64,000 bases of DNA. Source: Pseudomonas hefeiensis. Lineage in GTDB: Bacteria > Pseudomonadota > Gammaproteobacteria > Pseudomonadales > Pseudomonadaceae. The notes beneath the pieces are model-generated. The model saw nothing but the letters and a program-made list of their open reading frames with translations. It did no database searches and was not told where the DNA came from. A program made the position numbers and the translations under genes. Where the stretch lies: assembly GCF_030687835.1 (NCBI RefSeq), contig NZ_CP117449.1, forward strand, positions 434,001 through 498,000, in the 5' to 3' direction. Of this stretch, positions 7,491 to 15,734 are shown piece by piece; positions within the stretch are counted from its first letter, which is position 1; every line of letters begins with the position of its first letter.

Positions 7491-8424
7491 GTGTCGGCTG
7501 GTACTCGCTCTGATTTTTCATCAAAGCAAATGCCACCCGGCATAACTTTCGGGCCAGCACCACCAATGCCTGGGTTTTTGAGAAACCTCTCGCCAGGTAT
7601 GACTCGTAGAACGGCTTCCATCTAGGCGAGCGGCGTGCTGTCATTGCAGCGATATGAGCCAATCGGCGTATCTCTGAATCGCCCTTCTTGGTGAGGTGCC
7701 GTTGACCCTTCTTTTTTCCGGAGTCATCGACCCTCAAGTCCATCCCCAAAAACGCGATAAATGCATCGCTGTCCGCAAAATCACCTCGCATGAAACTCGT
7801 CGCCAATCCAGTAGCGACCAGTTCACCAACGCCCTCGATGGCTTTGCAGCGGCCGATATTCGCCTCAATTCCCGCTTCTTTGCTGACTTTTCGTAGCAAC
7901 TTCTGAATGGCCTGAATCGCCTGTTCGAACGCCTTTTGCTGAGTGGCCAGCGTTTTTTTTAACAGAGGCTCATCGTGCCAGCTCAACATCAGGCCGGTAT
8001 GGTTCTTGACCAGCGTCGCACGCCTATGAAGCAGGCTTTTTAACGTCGTGTAGGCTTTCGGTGGCGGGCTCCAGAGCCGCAACTCGTGCTGTTCATTGGT
8101 TAAATACCGCGCCAGCAGACGAGCATCACAAGGATCGTTCTTAGCCCGCTGGCCGATGCCGCGACGATAATTGCTCACCCGATAAGCATCCACGACATAG
8201 ACCTGATGCCCCATCGCATGAGCCAGCTCGACGGTGTCCAGGTGGTAGATGTTGGTTGCTTCGACGGCTAGAGCACTTTGGGCGGGCAACGTTTTAAGCC
8301 AGCGTTTGAGGGATGTTCGGTCATTCTTGATGGTGTCAGTGGTTTGCAGGTCATAGCGATAAACAACAACTTCGGCCTTGGCTATATCAATACCAACAAC
8401 CGTCTGCGAGGTAAGGATTGTCAT
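7462..8424 (-). CDS. IS110-family transposase (DEDD recombinase)
   Basis: 320 residues. N-terminal RuvC-like DEDD domain (VVGIDIAKAEVVVY with the first Asp; LAVEATNIYHLD with the Glu; KNDPCDARLLARYL with the last Asps), coiled-coil region (about 140-190), and the C-terminal Transposase_20 domain (CKAIEGVGELVATGLAT, VDDSGKKKGQRHLTKKGDSEIRRLAHIAAM) whose Ser would form the transient link to DNA. The frame is intact, so the element may still be active. The last codons and the stop lie in a perfect 13-bp hairpin at 7462-7490, only 3 bp from the element end. Transposases of this group use a bridge RNA encoded beside the gene. Confidence 0.95.
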   Translation of the reverse strand: MTILTSQTVVGIDIAKAEVVVYRYDLQTTDTIKNDRTSLKRWLKTLPAQSALAVEATNIYHLDTVELAHAMGHQVYVVDAYRVSNYRRGIGQRAKNDPCDARLLARYLTNEQHELRLWSPPPKAYTTLKSLLHRRATLVKNHTGLMLSWHDEPLLKKTLATQQKAFEQAIQAIQKLLRKVSKEAGIEANIGRCKAIEGVGELVATGLATSFMRGDFADSDAFIAFLGMDLRVDDSGKKKGQRHLTKKGDSEIRRLAHIAAMTARRSPRWKPFYESYLARGFSKTQALVVLARKLCRVAFALMKNQSEYQPTPMLQGCPAT

Positions 8425-8627
8425 AGCGAATCCTCGGAGCTAGGGTTTAGGTGCTTGTCGGGGTCTACCTTTGCGCTGGCTTGCCTCTATTGTCGGTTTT
8501 ACCGATGAATTCCTTATTGGCGCTTTGGGTAGAAGGGGCGGGACGAGAAGTCTCCCACGGTCCGTACTGGCTAGAGTCGGAATCGAGCTTTTAGTCCCGC
8601 CCACCCCTTCAAGTCTAAACATACAAG
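8425..8627 (-). ncRNA. bridge RNA region of the IS110-family element
   Basis: Non-coding DNA between the element's left end and the transposase start, read in transposase orientation. A long stem (GAAGGGGTGGGCGGGAC, 8594-8610, with GTCCCGCCCCTTC, 8532-8544) encloses a loop holding two guides. GCTCG (8584-8588) equals the top strand of the left target half. GTGGGAG (8552-8558) is complementary to the right half CTCCCAC including the CT core. A second region carries ATAGA (8486-8490), equal to the element's right end, and ACAAG (8454-8458), complementary to its left end CTTGT. This is the target-loop/donor-loop order known for IS621 bridge RNAs. Exact RNA ends are not visible. Confidence 0.8.
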
Positions 8628-8975
8628 CGAGCCTGCTCGCGAAGGCAGTTTGTCGGTCACTGAGATGTTGGCTGTGCCGGCCCCTTCGCGAGCAAGCCCG
8701 CTTCACATTGGAGTTGCGGCGTCCGCAGCCTCCTGGCTCGACACTGGACCCCTGTGGGAGCGGGCTTGCTCGCGAAAGCGGAGTGTCAGTCACTGGAGTG
8801 CTGGATGTGCCGGCCCCTTCGCGAGCAAGCCCGCTCCCACATTGGAGTTGCGGCGTCCGCAGCCTTCAGGTTCGACACTGCCCCCCTGTGGGAGCGGGCT
8901 TGCTCGCGAAAGCGGAGTGTCAGTCACTGGAGTGCTGAATGTGCCGGTCTCTTCGCGAGCAGGCTCGGCCACAGG
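8628..8975. repeat. REP array, right part (second half of unit 3, units 4 and 5)
   Basis: Continues the array after the IS: CGAGCCTGCTCGCGAAGGC at 8628 completes the split REP, then units start at 8753 and 8887 with the spacing (134 bp) of the left part. Spacers between the REPs are nearly identical to those at 7186-7450, so the array arose by tandem duplication before the IS inserted. The segment 8975-8991 leads straight into the stop of the chorismate mutase gene. Confidence 0.9.
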
Positions 8976-8991
8976 GGAAAGATGTGTGGGC

Positions 8992-9546
8992 TCAGGTTTT
9001 TTTGAGCACACACAGCTCTGCGGTCGCCCGAACCAGGGCCATTTGCCGCAGCGGGTCGTTATCGGTATGGGTGGCCTGGGCCAGCCATTGTGGGCATTGC
9101 GGGTCGGTGCGGTAGGGGCTGAAGTCGGCCAGTTGTTGCAGTAGACGTTTTTGCAGTTGATCCAGTTGCGGGCGGATCTGCCCAATCAGGTCCGGGCGCG
9201 GGGCGCCCGGGGCTTTGCCCTGCAGTTGCCAGTCGGACAGGTGCGCGTATTGCACCAGTTTGTTGGCTTCTATTTGCGCGGCAAAAAACGCCTCTACCGC
9301 TGCGCTGCTCAGTTTGTAAGCCGGTGCCTGGGCGACGGCGGCGGTGATCACCTCGCGTTCGCGCTGGCGATCTTCCACGGGTTTGCGGCTGTCCCATTTG
9401 CTCAAGGCGACTTGGTCGGCAATGGTCAGGCGCTCGCCTATGGTGCCCAGCAGCGGGGCGAGGGTGGCGGGTGCGGTGGCGGCCTGGGCGGCGGTGCCCA
9501 GCAACGCGGCAGACAGAGCAAGGCAGAGTGAAAGGCGGGAAGTCAT
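8992..9546 (-). CDS. periplasmic chorismate mutase (AroQ gamma class)
   Basis: 184 residues from ATG 9546, which opens a clear signal peptide (MTSRLSLCLALSAALLGTAA, cleavage probably after AQA). The mature helical domain matches secreted AroQ-type mutases: LLGTIGERLTIADQVALSKWDS, RQREREVITAAVAQAP and EAFFAAQIEANKLVQY, with the catalytic Arg/Lys/Glu/Gln pattern. It would convert chorismate to prephenate outside the cytosol. An upstream in-frame ATG at 9588 adds 14 residues before the signal peptide and is less likely. Two Cys near the C-terminus (DPQCPQW, AELCVLKK) could form a disulfide. It lies downstream of glnA but behind its terminator, so it needs its own promoter. Confidence 0.88.
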   Translation of the reverse strand: MTSRLSLCLALSAALLGTAAQAATAPATLAPLLGTIGERLTIADQVALSKWDSRKPVEDRQREREVITAAVAQAPAYKLSSAAVEAFFAAQIEANKLVQYAHLSDWQLQGKAPGAPRPDLIGQIRPQLDQLQKRLLQQLADFSPYRTDPQCPQWLAQATHTDNDPLRQMALVRATAELCVLKKT

Positions 9547-9606
9547 GGGTGATCTCGTCTTCGAACAGTGGAGGGCGCAGACAATCATGCACGTAACTTG
9601 CGCCCA

Positions 9607-9633
9607 TAAAAAAGGCCTCCCGAAGGAGGCCTC
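9607..9633 (-). terminator. intrinsic terminator of glnA
   Basis: Read on the minus strand: GAGGCCTCC, loop TTCG, GGAGGCC followed by TTTTTT, located 36-60 bp after the glnA stop. A strong factor-independent terminator that separates glnA from the chorismate mutase gene. Confidence 0.9.
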
Positions 9634-9668
9634 TCTTTGTTCACGCCGCGTGGGGCGGCACTACCGGA

Positions 9669-11075
9669 TCAGCAGCTGTAGTACAGCTCATATTCCAGTG
9701 GGTGTACGAAGGTGCGAACCTTGATTTCTTCTTCGCTTTTCAGTGCGATGTAAGCGTCGATGAAATCATCGCTGAATACGCCGCCCTTGGTCAGGAACGC
9801 ACGGCCCTTGTCCAGTTCTTCCAGGGCTTCTTTGAGGCTGCCACATACCTGTGGAATTTCCTTGGCCTCTTCAGGCGGCAGGTCATACAGGTTTTTGTCG
9901 GCGGCATCGCCAGGGTGGATCTTGTTCTGGATACCGTCCAGGCCGGCCATCATCAGTGCGGCGAAGGCCAGGTACGGGTTGGCAGCCGGATCCGGGAAGC
10001 GGGCTTCGATACGGCGAGCCTTAGGGCTGTTGACGTAAGGAATACGGATCGAGGCGGAGCGGTTGCGAGCCGAGTAGGCCAGCATGACCGGCGCTTCAAA
10101 GCCTGGTACCAGACGCTTGTAGGAGTTGGTCGACGGGTTGGTGAAGCCGTTCAGGGCCTTACCGTGCTTGATGATACCGCCGATGAAGTACAGGGCGGTG
10201 TCCGACAGGCCGGCATAACCTTCGCCTGCGAAGGTGTTCTTGCCGTCTTTGGAGATCGACATGTGCACGTGCATGCCCGAACCGTTGTCGCCGTACAGTG
10301 GCTTAGGCATGAAGGTCGCGGTGCGGCCGTAGGCGTCAGCAACGTTGTGTACGCAGTACTTCAGGGTCTGGACTTCGTCAGCCTTCTTGACCAGCGTGTT
10401 GAATTTCACGCCGATTTCGTTCTGGCCGGCAGTCGCCACTTCGTGGTGGTGAACTTCGACGGTCTGGCCCATCTCTTCCAGTGCGTTGCACATCGAGGTA
10501 CGGATTTCGTGGTCGAAGTCGAACGGTGGAACCGGGAAGTAGCCGCCTTTGACGCCTGGACGGTGGCCTTTGTTGCCGCCTTCCACGTCCTGGTCGGACA
10601 TCCACGAACCCTGTTCGGAGAAGATCTTGAACATGGAACCGGAGATGTCGGACTTGAACTTGACCGAGTCGAAGATGAAGAACTCAGGCTCAGGACCGAA
10701 GAATGCGGTGTCGCCGATACCGGTAGACTTCAGGTATTCCTCGGCGCGGTGGGCGATGGCGCGTGGGTCGCGGTCATAGCCTTGCATGGTCGAAGGTTCG
10801 ATGATGTCGCAGACCAGGATCAGGGTCGGCTCTTCGGTGAACGGGTCCAGGACAGCAGTTTCGTCGTCCGGCATCAGGATCATGTCGGAGGCTTCGATGC
10901 CTTTCCAGCCAGAGATGGAGGAGCCGTCGAACATCTTCCCGATTTCAAAGAATTCGTCGTCCAGCGCATCACGGGCCGGCATGGTCACGTGATGTTGAGT
11001 GCCTTTGGTGTCAGTGAAGCGCAGATCAATCCACTTGACGTCATGATCTTTGATGAGTTGAACCGACTTCGACAT
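9669..11075 (-). CDS. glnA: glutamine synthetase, type I
   Basis: 468 residues. Dodecameric cytosolic enzyme that makes glutamine from glutamate, ammonia and ATP. Visible signatures are the beta-grasp N-terminal segment ([18 protein letters not shown]), [16 protein letters not shown], the metal/glutamate site ([28 protein letters not shown]), the ATP-binding [10 protein letters not shown]..., [14 protein letters not shown] and [13 protein letters not shown]. The adenylylation Tyr lies in NLYDLPPEE, so it is regulated by GlnE as in enteric bacteria. A consensus sigma54 promoter lies 97 bp upstream, which places it under NtrC. Confidence 0.98.
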   Translation of the reverse strand: MSKSVQLIKDHDVKWIDLRFTDTKGTQHHVTMPARDALDDEFFEIGKMFDGSSISGWKGIEASDMILMPDDETAVLDPFTEEPTLILVCDIIEPSTMQGYDRDPRAIAHRAEEYLKSTGIGDTAFFGPEPEFFIFDSVKFKSDISGSMFKIFSEQGSWMSDQDVEGGNKGHRPGVKGGYFPVPPFDFDHEIRTSMCNALEEMGQTVEVHHHEVATAGQNEIGVKFNTLVKKADEVQTLKYCVHNVADAYGRTATFMPKPLYGDNGSGMHVHMSISKDGKNTFAGEGYAGLSDTALYFIGGIIKHGKALNGFTNPSTNSYKRLVPGFEAPVMLAYSARNRSASIRIPYVNSPKARRIEARFPDPAANPYLAFAALMMAGLDGIQNKIHPGDAADKNLYDLPPEEAKEIPQVCGSLKEALEELDKGRAFLTKGGVFSDDFIDAYIALKSEEEIKVRTFVHPLEYELYYSC

Positions 11076-11171
11076 ATGTCCTCCGGGTGGCTTCGGGCGG
11101 GTAATGGTGTGCCCTTAGATATGGGTGATGCCGGCGCGAATACTCTGCCAAGGCAACCTGCCTCACAAGGG

Positions 11172-11187
11172 AGCAATTTGCATGCCA
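11172..11187 (-). promoter_or_regulatory. sigma54 promoter of glnA
   Basis: Minus-strand sequence TGGCATGCAAATTGCT matches the -24/-12 consensus TGGCACG-N4-TTGCW, with GG and GC exactly 10 nt apart. The 97-bp distance to the glnA ATG (11075) is normal. NtrC half-site-like sequences occur upstream (TTTTGCACCAAA near 11215; GGTGCACC near 11302) but none is a full dyad. Confidence 0.8.
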
Positions 11188-11403
11188 GTGCCCCAGCATG
11201 GGTTTTTTGCACCAAATCCACGCTTTTCAAGCCTTGAAACCCGGATTGTCGAACAATTGCGCACTGCAATGTGGCGCAGCTTGTGATCTATGACCTGTTT
11301 TGGTGCACCGAAAACCGAGTGCAGATTAACTGGTTAAACCTTGAGCAATTTCCGCTATAATCCGCGCCCCCCTTTTTCGGCTGGCCGTTCGCGCGCTGTT
11401 TTC

Positions 11404-12858
11404 ATGAAACTAATCGTAAAAGTCTTCCCCGAGATCACCATCAAGAGCCGCCCGGTACGGATGCGTTTCATCCGCCAGTTGGCCAAGAACATCCGTGCCG
11501 TGCTCCGCGATCTGGACCCGGCTGTGGTGGTGAACGGCGTGTGGGACAACCTCGAGCTGGAAACCCGCGTCAGCGAACCCAAGATCCTCAAGGAAATGAC
11601 CGAGCGCCTGAGCTGCATGCCGGGCATTGCGCATTTCCTGCAGGTCGATGAATACCCGCTGGGGGATTTCGACGACATTCTCGCCAAGTGCAAGCTTCAT
11701 TACGGTGATGCCCTGGCCGGCAAGATTTTCTCGGTGCGTTGCAAGCGCGCCGGCAAACACCCGTTCAGCTCGATGGACGTGGAGAGATACGTCGGCAGCC
11801 AGTTGCGCAAGCAATGCGGCGCCGCCGGAATTTCATTGAAAGACCCGCAAATTGAAGTGCGCATCGAAATTCGCGACCAACGGTTGTTCGTGATCCACAG
11901 TCAGCACGACAGCATTGGCGGTTATCCGCTGGGTTCGCTGGAACAGACCCTGGTGTTGATGTCCGGCGGTTTCGATTCCACGGTCGCGGCCTACCAGATC
12001 ATGCGTCGCGGGCTGATGAGCCATTTCTGCTTCTTCAATCTCGGCGGGCGCGCCCATGAACTGGGCGTAATGGAAGTGGCGCACTTCATCTGGAAGAAGT
12101 ATGGCAGCTCCCAACGCGTGTTATTTGTGAGCGTACCGTTCGAGGAAGTCTTGGGCGAGATTCTCGGCAAAGTCGATAACAGTCATATGGGCGTCATTTT
12201 GAAGCGTATGATGTTGCGTGCCGCGTCCAGCATCGCCGATCGGTTGCACATCGATGCGCTGGTCACCGGCGAGGCGATCTCGCAGGTGTCGAGCCAGACG
12301 CTGCCGAACCTGTCAGTGATCGACTGCGTGACCGAAAAACTGGTGCTGCGCCCACTGATCGCCAGCCACAAGCAGGACATCATCGACCAGGCCAATGAAA
12401 TCGGCACCGCCGAGTTTGCCCGGCACATGCCGGAGTACTGCGGGGTCATCTCGGTCAATCCGAAGACGGCGGCCAAGCGCGGGCGGGTGGAGCACGAAGA
12501 GAAAGAATTCGACATGGCGGTGCTCGAGCGTGCGCTCGAAAACGCCAGGCTGGTACCAATCGATCGGGTGATCGATGAGTTGGGCCAGGACATACAGATT
12601 GAAGAAGTCGGCGAAGCGCTGGCCGGTCAGATCATCATCGACATCCGTCACCCGGATGACGCTGAAGACGACCCGCTGAGTGTCGCCGGTATCGAGGTAC
12701 AAACGATGCCGTTCTATGCAGTGAACGCGCGTTTCAAGGAACTGGACCCTACTCGCCAGTACCTGTTGTATTGCGACAAAGGCGTGATGAGTCGCCTGCA
12801 TGCCCACCATTTGCTCAGTGAGGGGCATGCCAATGTGCGCGTTTATCGACCGAGCTAA
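11404..12858 (+). CDS. thiI: tRNA 4-thiouridine synthase / thiamine biosynthesis protein ThiI
   Basis: 484 residues from ATG 11404 ([19 protein letters not shown], the family N-terminus). It has an N-terminal ferredoxin-like region and THUMP tRNA-binding domain (about 60-165), a PP-loop ATPase domain ([15 protein letters not shown]) that adenylates U8, and a C-terminal rhodanese domain whose persulfide Cys is in [11 protein letters not shown]. This is the long ThiI form, which can both thiolate tRNA and supply sulfur for the thiazole of thiamine. The frame extends upstream to 11341 without homology. It is divergent from glnA. Confidence 0.97.
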   Translation: MKLIVKVFPEITIKSRPVRMRFIRQLAKNIRAVLRDLDPAVVVNGVWDNLELETRVSEPKILKEMTERLSCMPGIAHFLQVDEYPLGDFDDILAKCKLHYGDALAGKIFSVRCKRAGKHPFSSMDVERYVGSQLRKQCGAAGISLKDPQIEVRIEIRDQRLFVIHSQHDSIGGYPLGSLEQTLVLMSGGFDSTVAAYQIMRRGLMSHFCFFNLGGRAHELGVMEVAHFIWKKYGSSQRVLFVSVPFEEVLGEILGKVDNSHMGVILKRMMLRAASSIADRLHIDALVTGEAISQVSSQTLPNLSVIDCVTEKLVLRPLIASHKQDIIDQANEIGTAEFARHMPEYCGVISVNPKTAAKRGRVEHEEKEFDMAVLERALENARLVPIDRVIDELGQDIQIEEVGEALAGQIIIDIRHPDDAEDDPLSVAGIEVQTMPFYAVNARFKELDPTRQYLLYCDKGVMSRLHAHHLLSEGHANVRVYRPS

Positions 12859-12996
12859 GTGCCCGGGGCTGTTTGCCTGTGGCCTGCGTCACCGGCCCCC
12901 CGACGCCGCCGGCAAGCTGTAACGGCTTTGTCGGACTCAACGTAAATCGCTGCCACGACCTGTCAGCACACCGAATCCTCTGATCGAGATACACAA

Positions 12997-14817
12997 GTGA
13001 TCGAAAATCTACGCAACATCGCCATCATTGCTCACGTTGACCATGGTAAGACCACCCTGGTAGACAAACTCTTGCGTCAATCCGGCACCCTGGAGCGCAA
13101 CGAGCTCAACGACGAGCGCGTGATGGACTCCAACGACCAGGAAAAAGAGCGCGGTATTACCATCCTGGCGAAAAACACCGCCATCAACTGGAATGGCTAC
13201 CACATCAACATCGTGGACACCCCGGGCCACGCCGACTTCGGTGGTGAAGTAGAGCGCGTAATGTCGATGGTCGACTCCGTGCTGCTGCTGGTCGATGCCC
13301 AGGACGGCCCTATGCCGCAAACCCGTTTCGTGACCAAGAAGGCTTTCGAAGCCGGCCTGCGTCCGATCGTGGTCATCAACAAGGTTGACCGTCCAGGCGC
13401 GCGTCCGGACTGGGTTCTGGACCAGATTTTCGACCTGTTCGACAACCTGGGCGCCACCGAAGAACAGCTGGACTTCAAAGTCGTCTACGCCTCGGCCCTG
13501 AACGGCATTGCCGGTCTGGACCACACCAACATGGCCGAAGACATGACCCCGCTGTACCAGTCGATCGTCGACGACGTACCTGCGCCGAAAGTCGACCGTG
13601 ACGGTCCGTTCCAGATGCAAATCTCGGCCCTGGACTACAACAGCTTCCTGGGTGTGATCGGTGTTGGCCGCATCGCCCGTGGTCGCGTCAAGCCGAACAC
13701 TCCGGTCGTGGCTATCGACGCCGACGGCAAGAAGCGCAACGGTCGTATCCTCAAGCTGATGGGTCACCACGGCCTGCACCGCATCGACGTTGACGAGGCA
13801 GCTGCCGGCGACATCGTCTGCATCAGCGGCTTCGAGCAGCTGTTCATCTCCGACACTCTGTGCGACCCACTGAACGTCGAAGCGATGAAGCCGTTGACCG
13901 TCGACGAGCCAACCGTTTCCATGACCTTCCAGGTCAACGACTCGCCATTCTGCGGTAAAGAAGGCAAGTTCGTGACCAGCCGTAACATCAAGGAGCGTCT
14001 GGACAAGGAGCTGCTCTACAACGTGGCACTGCGCGTTGAAGAAGGCGACTCGGCCGACAAGTTCAAGGTTTCCGGCCGTGGTGAGCTGCACCTCTCGGTT
14101 CTGATCGAAACCATGCGTCGCGAAGGCTTCGAAATGGGCGTAGGTCGTCCTGAAGTGATCATCCGTATGGTTGACGGCGTCAAGCACGAACCGTACGAAA
14201 ACGTGACCATCGACCTGCCGGAAGAATCCCAGGGCGCGATCATGGAACAAATGGGCCTGCGCAAGGGCGACCTGACCAACATGGTTCCGGATGGCAAGGG
14301 CCGTGTGCGCCTTGAGTACAACATCCCGGCCCGTGGCCTGATCGGTTTCCGTAACGAATTCCTGACCCTGACCTCCGGTGGCGGCATCCTGACTTCGATC
14401 TTCGATCGTTACGACGTGATGAAGTCCGGCGACATGTCCGGCCGTCAGAACGGTGTTCTGGTATCGGTTGCTACCGGCAAGGCACTGACCTACTCGCTGG
14501 AAACCCTGCAAGCGCGCGGCAAGCTGTTCGTCGAGCACGGCCAGGATATCTACGAAGGTCAAATCGTCGGCCTCAACAGCCGCGACAACGACCTGGGCGT
14601 GAACCCGACCAAGGGCAAGAAGCTCGACAACATGCGTGCTTCGGGCAAAGACGAAACCATCGCCCTGGTTCCGCCGGTCAAGTTCACCCTGGAGCAAGCG
14701 CTGGAGTTCGTGCAGGAAGACGAACTGTGCGAAGTGACGCCTAAGTCGATTCGCCTGCGTAAGAAGATCCTTGGCGAAAGCGAGCGTACCCGCGCTGCCA
14801 AGAAAAGCGGTAACTGA
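12997..14817 (+). CDS. typA: translational GTPase TypA/BipA
   Basis: 606 residues with a GTG start at 12997 ([20 protein letters not shown]). EF-G-like ribosome-binding GTPase needed for ribosome assembly and stress or cold adaptation. The G motifs are intact: AHVDHGKTT (G1), GITI (G2), [15 protein letters not shown] (G3), [10 protein letters not shown] (G4) and SAL (G5). Domains II, III and V follow, then the BipA-specific C-terminal domain ending RAAKKSGN. An intrinsic terminator follows the stop. The ATG-less start is supported by the absence of any nearby ATG that preserves the G1 motif. Confidence 0.97.
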   Translation: MIENLRNIAIIAHVDHGKTTLVDKLLRQSGTLERNELNDERVMDSNDQEKERGITILAKNTAINWNGYHINIVDTPGHADFGGEVERVMSMVDSVLLLVDAQDGPMPQTRFVTKKAFEAGLRPIVVINKVDRPGARPDWVLDQIFDLFDNLGATEEQLDFKVVYASALNGIAGLDHTNMAEDMTPLYQSIVDDVPAPKVDRDGPFQMQISALDYNSFLGVIGVGRIARGRVKPNTPVVAIDADGKKRNGRILKLMGHHGLHRIDVDEAAAGDIVCISGFEQLFISDTLCDPLNVEAMKPLTVDEPTVSMTFQVNDSPFCGKEGKFVTSRNIKERLDKELLYNVALRVEEGDSADKFKVSGRGELHLSVLIETMRREGFEMGVGRPEVIIRMVDGVKHEPYENVTIDLPEESQGAIMEQMGLRKGDLTNMVPDGKGRVRLEYNIPARGLIGFRNEFLTLTSGGGILTSIFDRYDVMKSGDMSGRQNGVLVSVATGKALTYSLETLQARGKLFVEHGQDIYEGQIVGLNSRDNDLGVNPTKGKKLDNMRASGKDETIALVPPVKFTLEQALEFVQEDELCEVTPKSIRLRKKILGESERTRAAKKSGN

Positions 14818-14840
14818 GTTTCGACTTAGTTAATGGCTGA

Positions 14841-14879
14841 AAAAAACGCCCCTGATTGTGAGGTCAGGGGCGTTTTTTT
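14841..14879. terminator. intrinsic terminator of typA
   Basis: AAAAAACGCCCCTGA ... TCAGGGGCGTTTTTTT: a 9-bp GC-rich stem (CGCCCCTGA / TCAGGGGCG) with flanking A and T runs, starting 24 nt after the typA stop. Confidence 0.92.
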
Positions 14880-14917
14880 ATGCCTGGAATTTGTGCGTCA
14901 CTTCTTAGGGCCCTATC

Positions 14918-15008
14918 GCGAGCAGGCTCGCTCCCACAGTGGATTTTCAGCGGATACAGATGTTGTGTCCGGCATAAGTCCAGTGTGGGAGCGAGCCTGC
15001 TCGCGATG
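14918..15008. repeat. REP pair (inverted)
   Basis: TATCGCGAGCAGGCTCGCTCCCAC and GTGGGAGCGAGCCTGCTCGCGATG, about 45 nt apart, between the typA terminator and the convergent YkgJ-family gene. Confidence 0.9.
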
Positions 15009-15042
15009 ACAATGGTTCAGGCACTAAAGAGTCAGCGGCTGA

Positions 15043-15477
15043 TCAGAACTTGTCCAACGTCCGCGGATTACGCTCGCGCACCACTTCCTTGGGCTTGTAC
15101 GCGCAATACCCCGGCCTCGGCCCGACTCGCGGATGGTTGCGGCAGGTGTCCGGGCGTTTCTCGTAAATGGTGCACAACCGGCTCTTGCGATCCAGATACA
15201 GGCAATCGTTGTTGCTCATGCGCTGGAGCGTGAAGATTTCGGATTTCTGGTTATAGCGCTCGACGATCCCTTCCTTTTGCAGGCGTTTGGCGATGTTTTT
15301 CGGCGGGTCGCCCAGCTCGAACTCATCGACGATGCCGATCCGGATCAGGTCCTTGATCTTGACCTCCACCGGCAGTGTGCAGCAGCTCGACACGCAGGAA
15401 CCGCACATTGGCGCGGAGTACTTGGCCCAGGTATCGATTCGGTCGATCTCCGCGGCGGCGATCAGGTTGGGCTTCAT
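15043..15477 (-). CDS. YkgJ family cysteine cluster protein
   Basis: Small protein (144 residues from ATG 15477; two further in-frame ATGs at 15480 and 15483 cannot be excluded) with the zinc- or iron-binding Cys pattern of the YkgJ/CxxCxxCC family (PMCGSCVSSCCTLPVEV), then CLYLDRKSRLCTIYEKRPDTCRNHP and GYCAYKP: eight Cys in all. The biochemical role of the family is not known. It lies alone, convergent with typA and divergent from glgP. Confidence 0.85.
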   Translation of the reverse strand: MKPNLIAAAEIDRIDTWAKYSAPMCGSCVSSCCTLPVEVKIKDLIRIGIVDEFELGDPPKNIAKRLQKEGIVERYNQKSEIFTLQRMSNNDCLYLDRKSRLCTIYEKRPDTCRNHPRVGPRPGYCAYKPKEVVRERNPRTLDKF

Positions 15478-15734
15478 CATCAAGGTTTACCAGCATGCAT
15501 CAGGGCGCGCGATCATACCGGGACTGGTGAAATTTTGAACGACCATCTGCCGGTTTTTTTTCGAGCCCGGCAAAACTTTTCCTGGACCGGCACGGCCCCT
15601 GCATTCATTCGCTCATATGGCAATTCCCTGGCGGCGATTCTCCGGCACCGCGGAAAAACCAACGAACCTGCGCCTGTAGCGCCTGTCAGACCGTCTAGGC
15701 TCAGACAATTTCATGCTCGTTCGAGGTCTCACCA

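Larger units (their letters stand above)
7459..8627 (-). mobile_element. IS110-family insertion sequence inserted in a REP palindrome
   Basis: About 1.17 kb, bounded by the split REP: TGTGGGAG on the left (7451-7458) and CGAGCCTGCTCGCG on the right (8628 on). The uninterrupted sequence can be read at 7317-7340, which gives exact junctions. The dinucleotide AG (CT in transposase orientation) is present at both ends (7457-7458 and 8626-8627), the expected shared recombination core; no longer target duplication exists, as is usual for IS110. Contents: one transposase gene (7462-8424) and about 203 bp of non-coding DNA upstream of it, which encodes the bridge RNA. The long upstream and almost absent downstream non-coding DNA place it in the IS110 rather than the IS1111 subgroup. 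Confidence 0.93.

Noticed and set aside
9702..11237. 511-codon plus-strand frame opposite glnA
   Set aside because: Shadow frame of glnA; it also reads through the sigma54 promoter at 11172.
13009..14697. 562-codon open frame on the minus strand of typA
   Set aside because: A shadow of the typA codon pattern: translated product has no recognisable domain or signal and overlaps the strongly conserved GTPase along its length.
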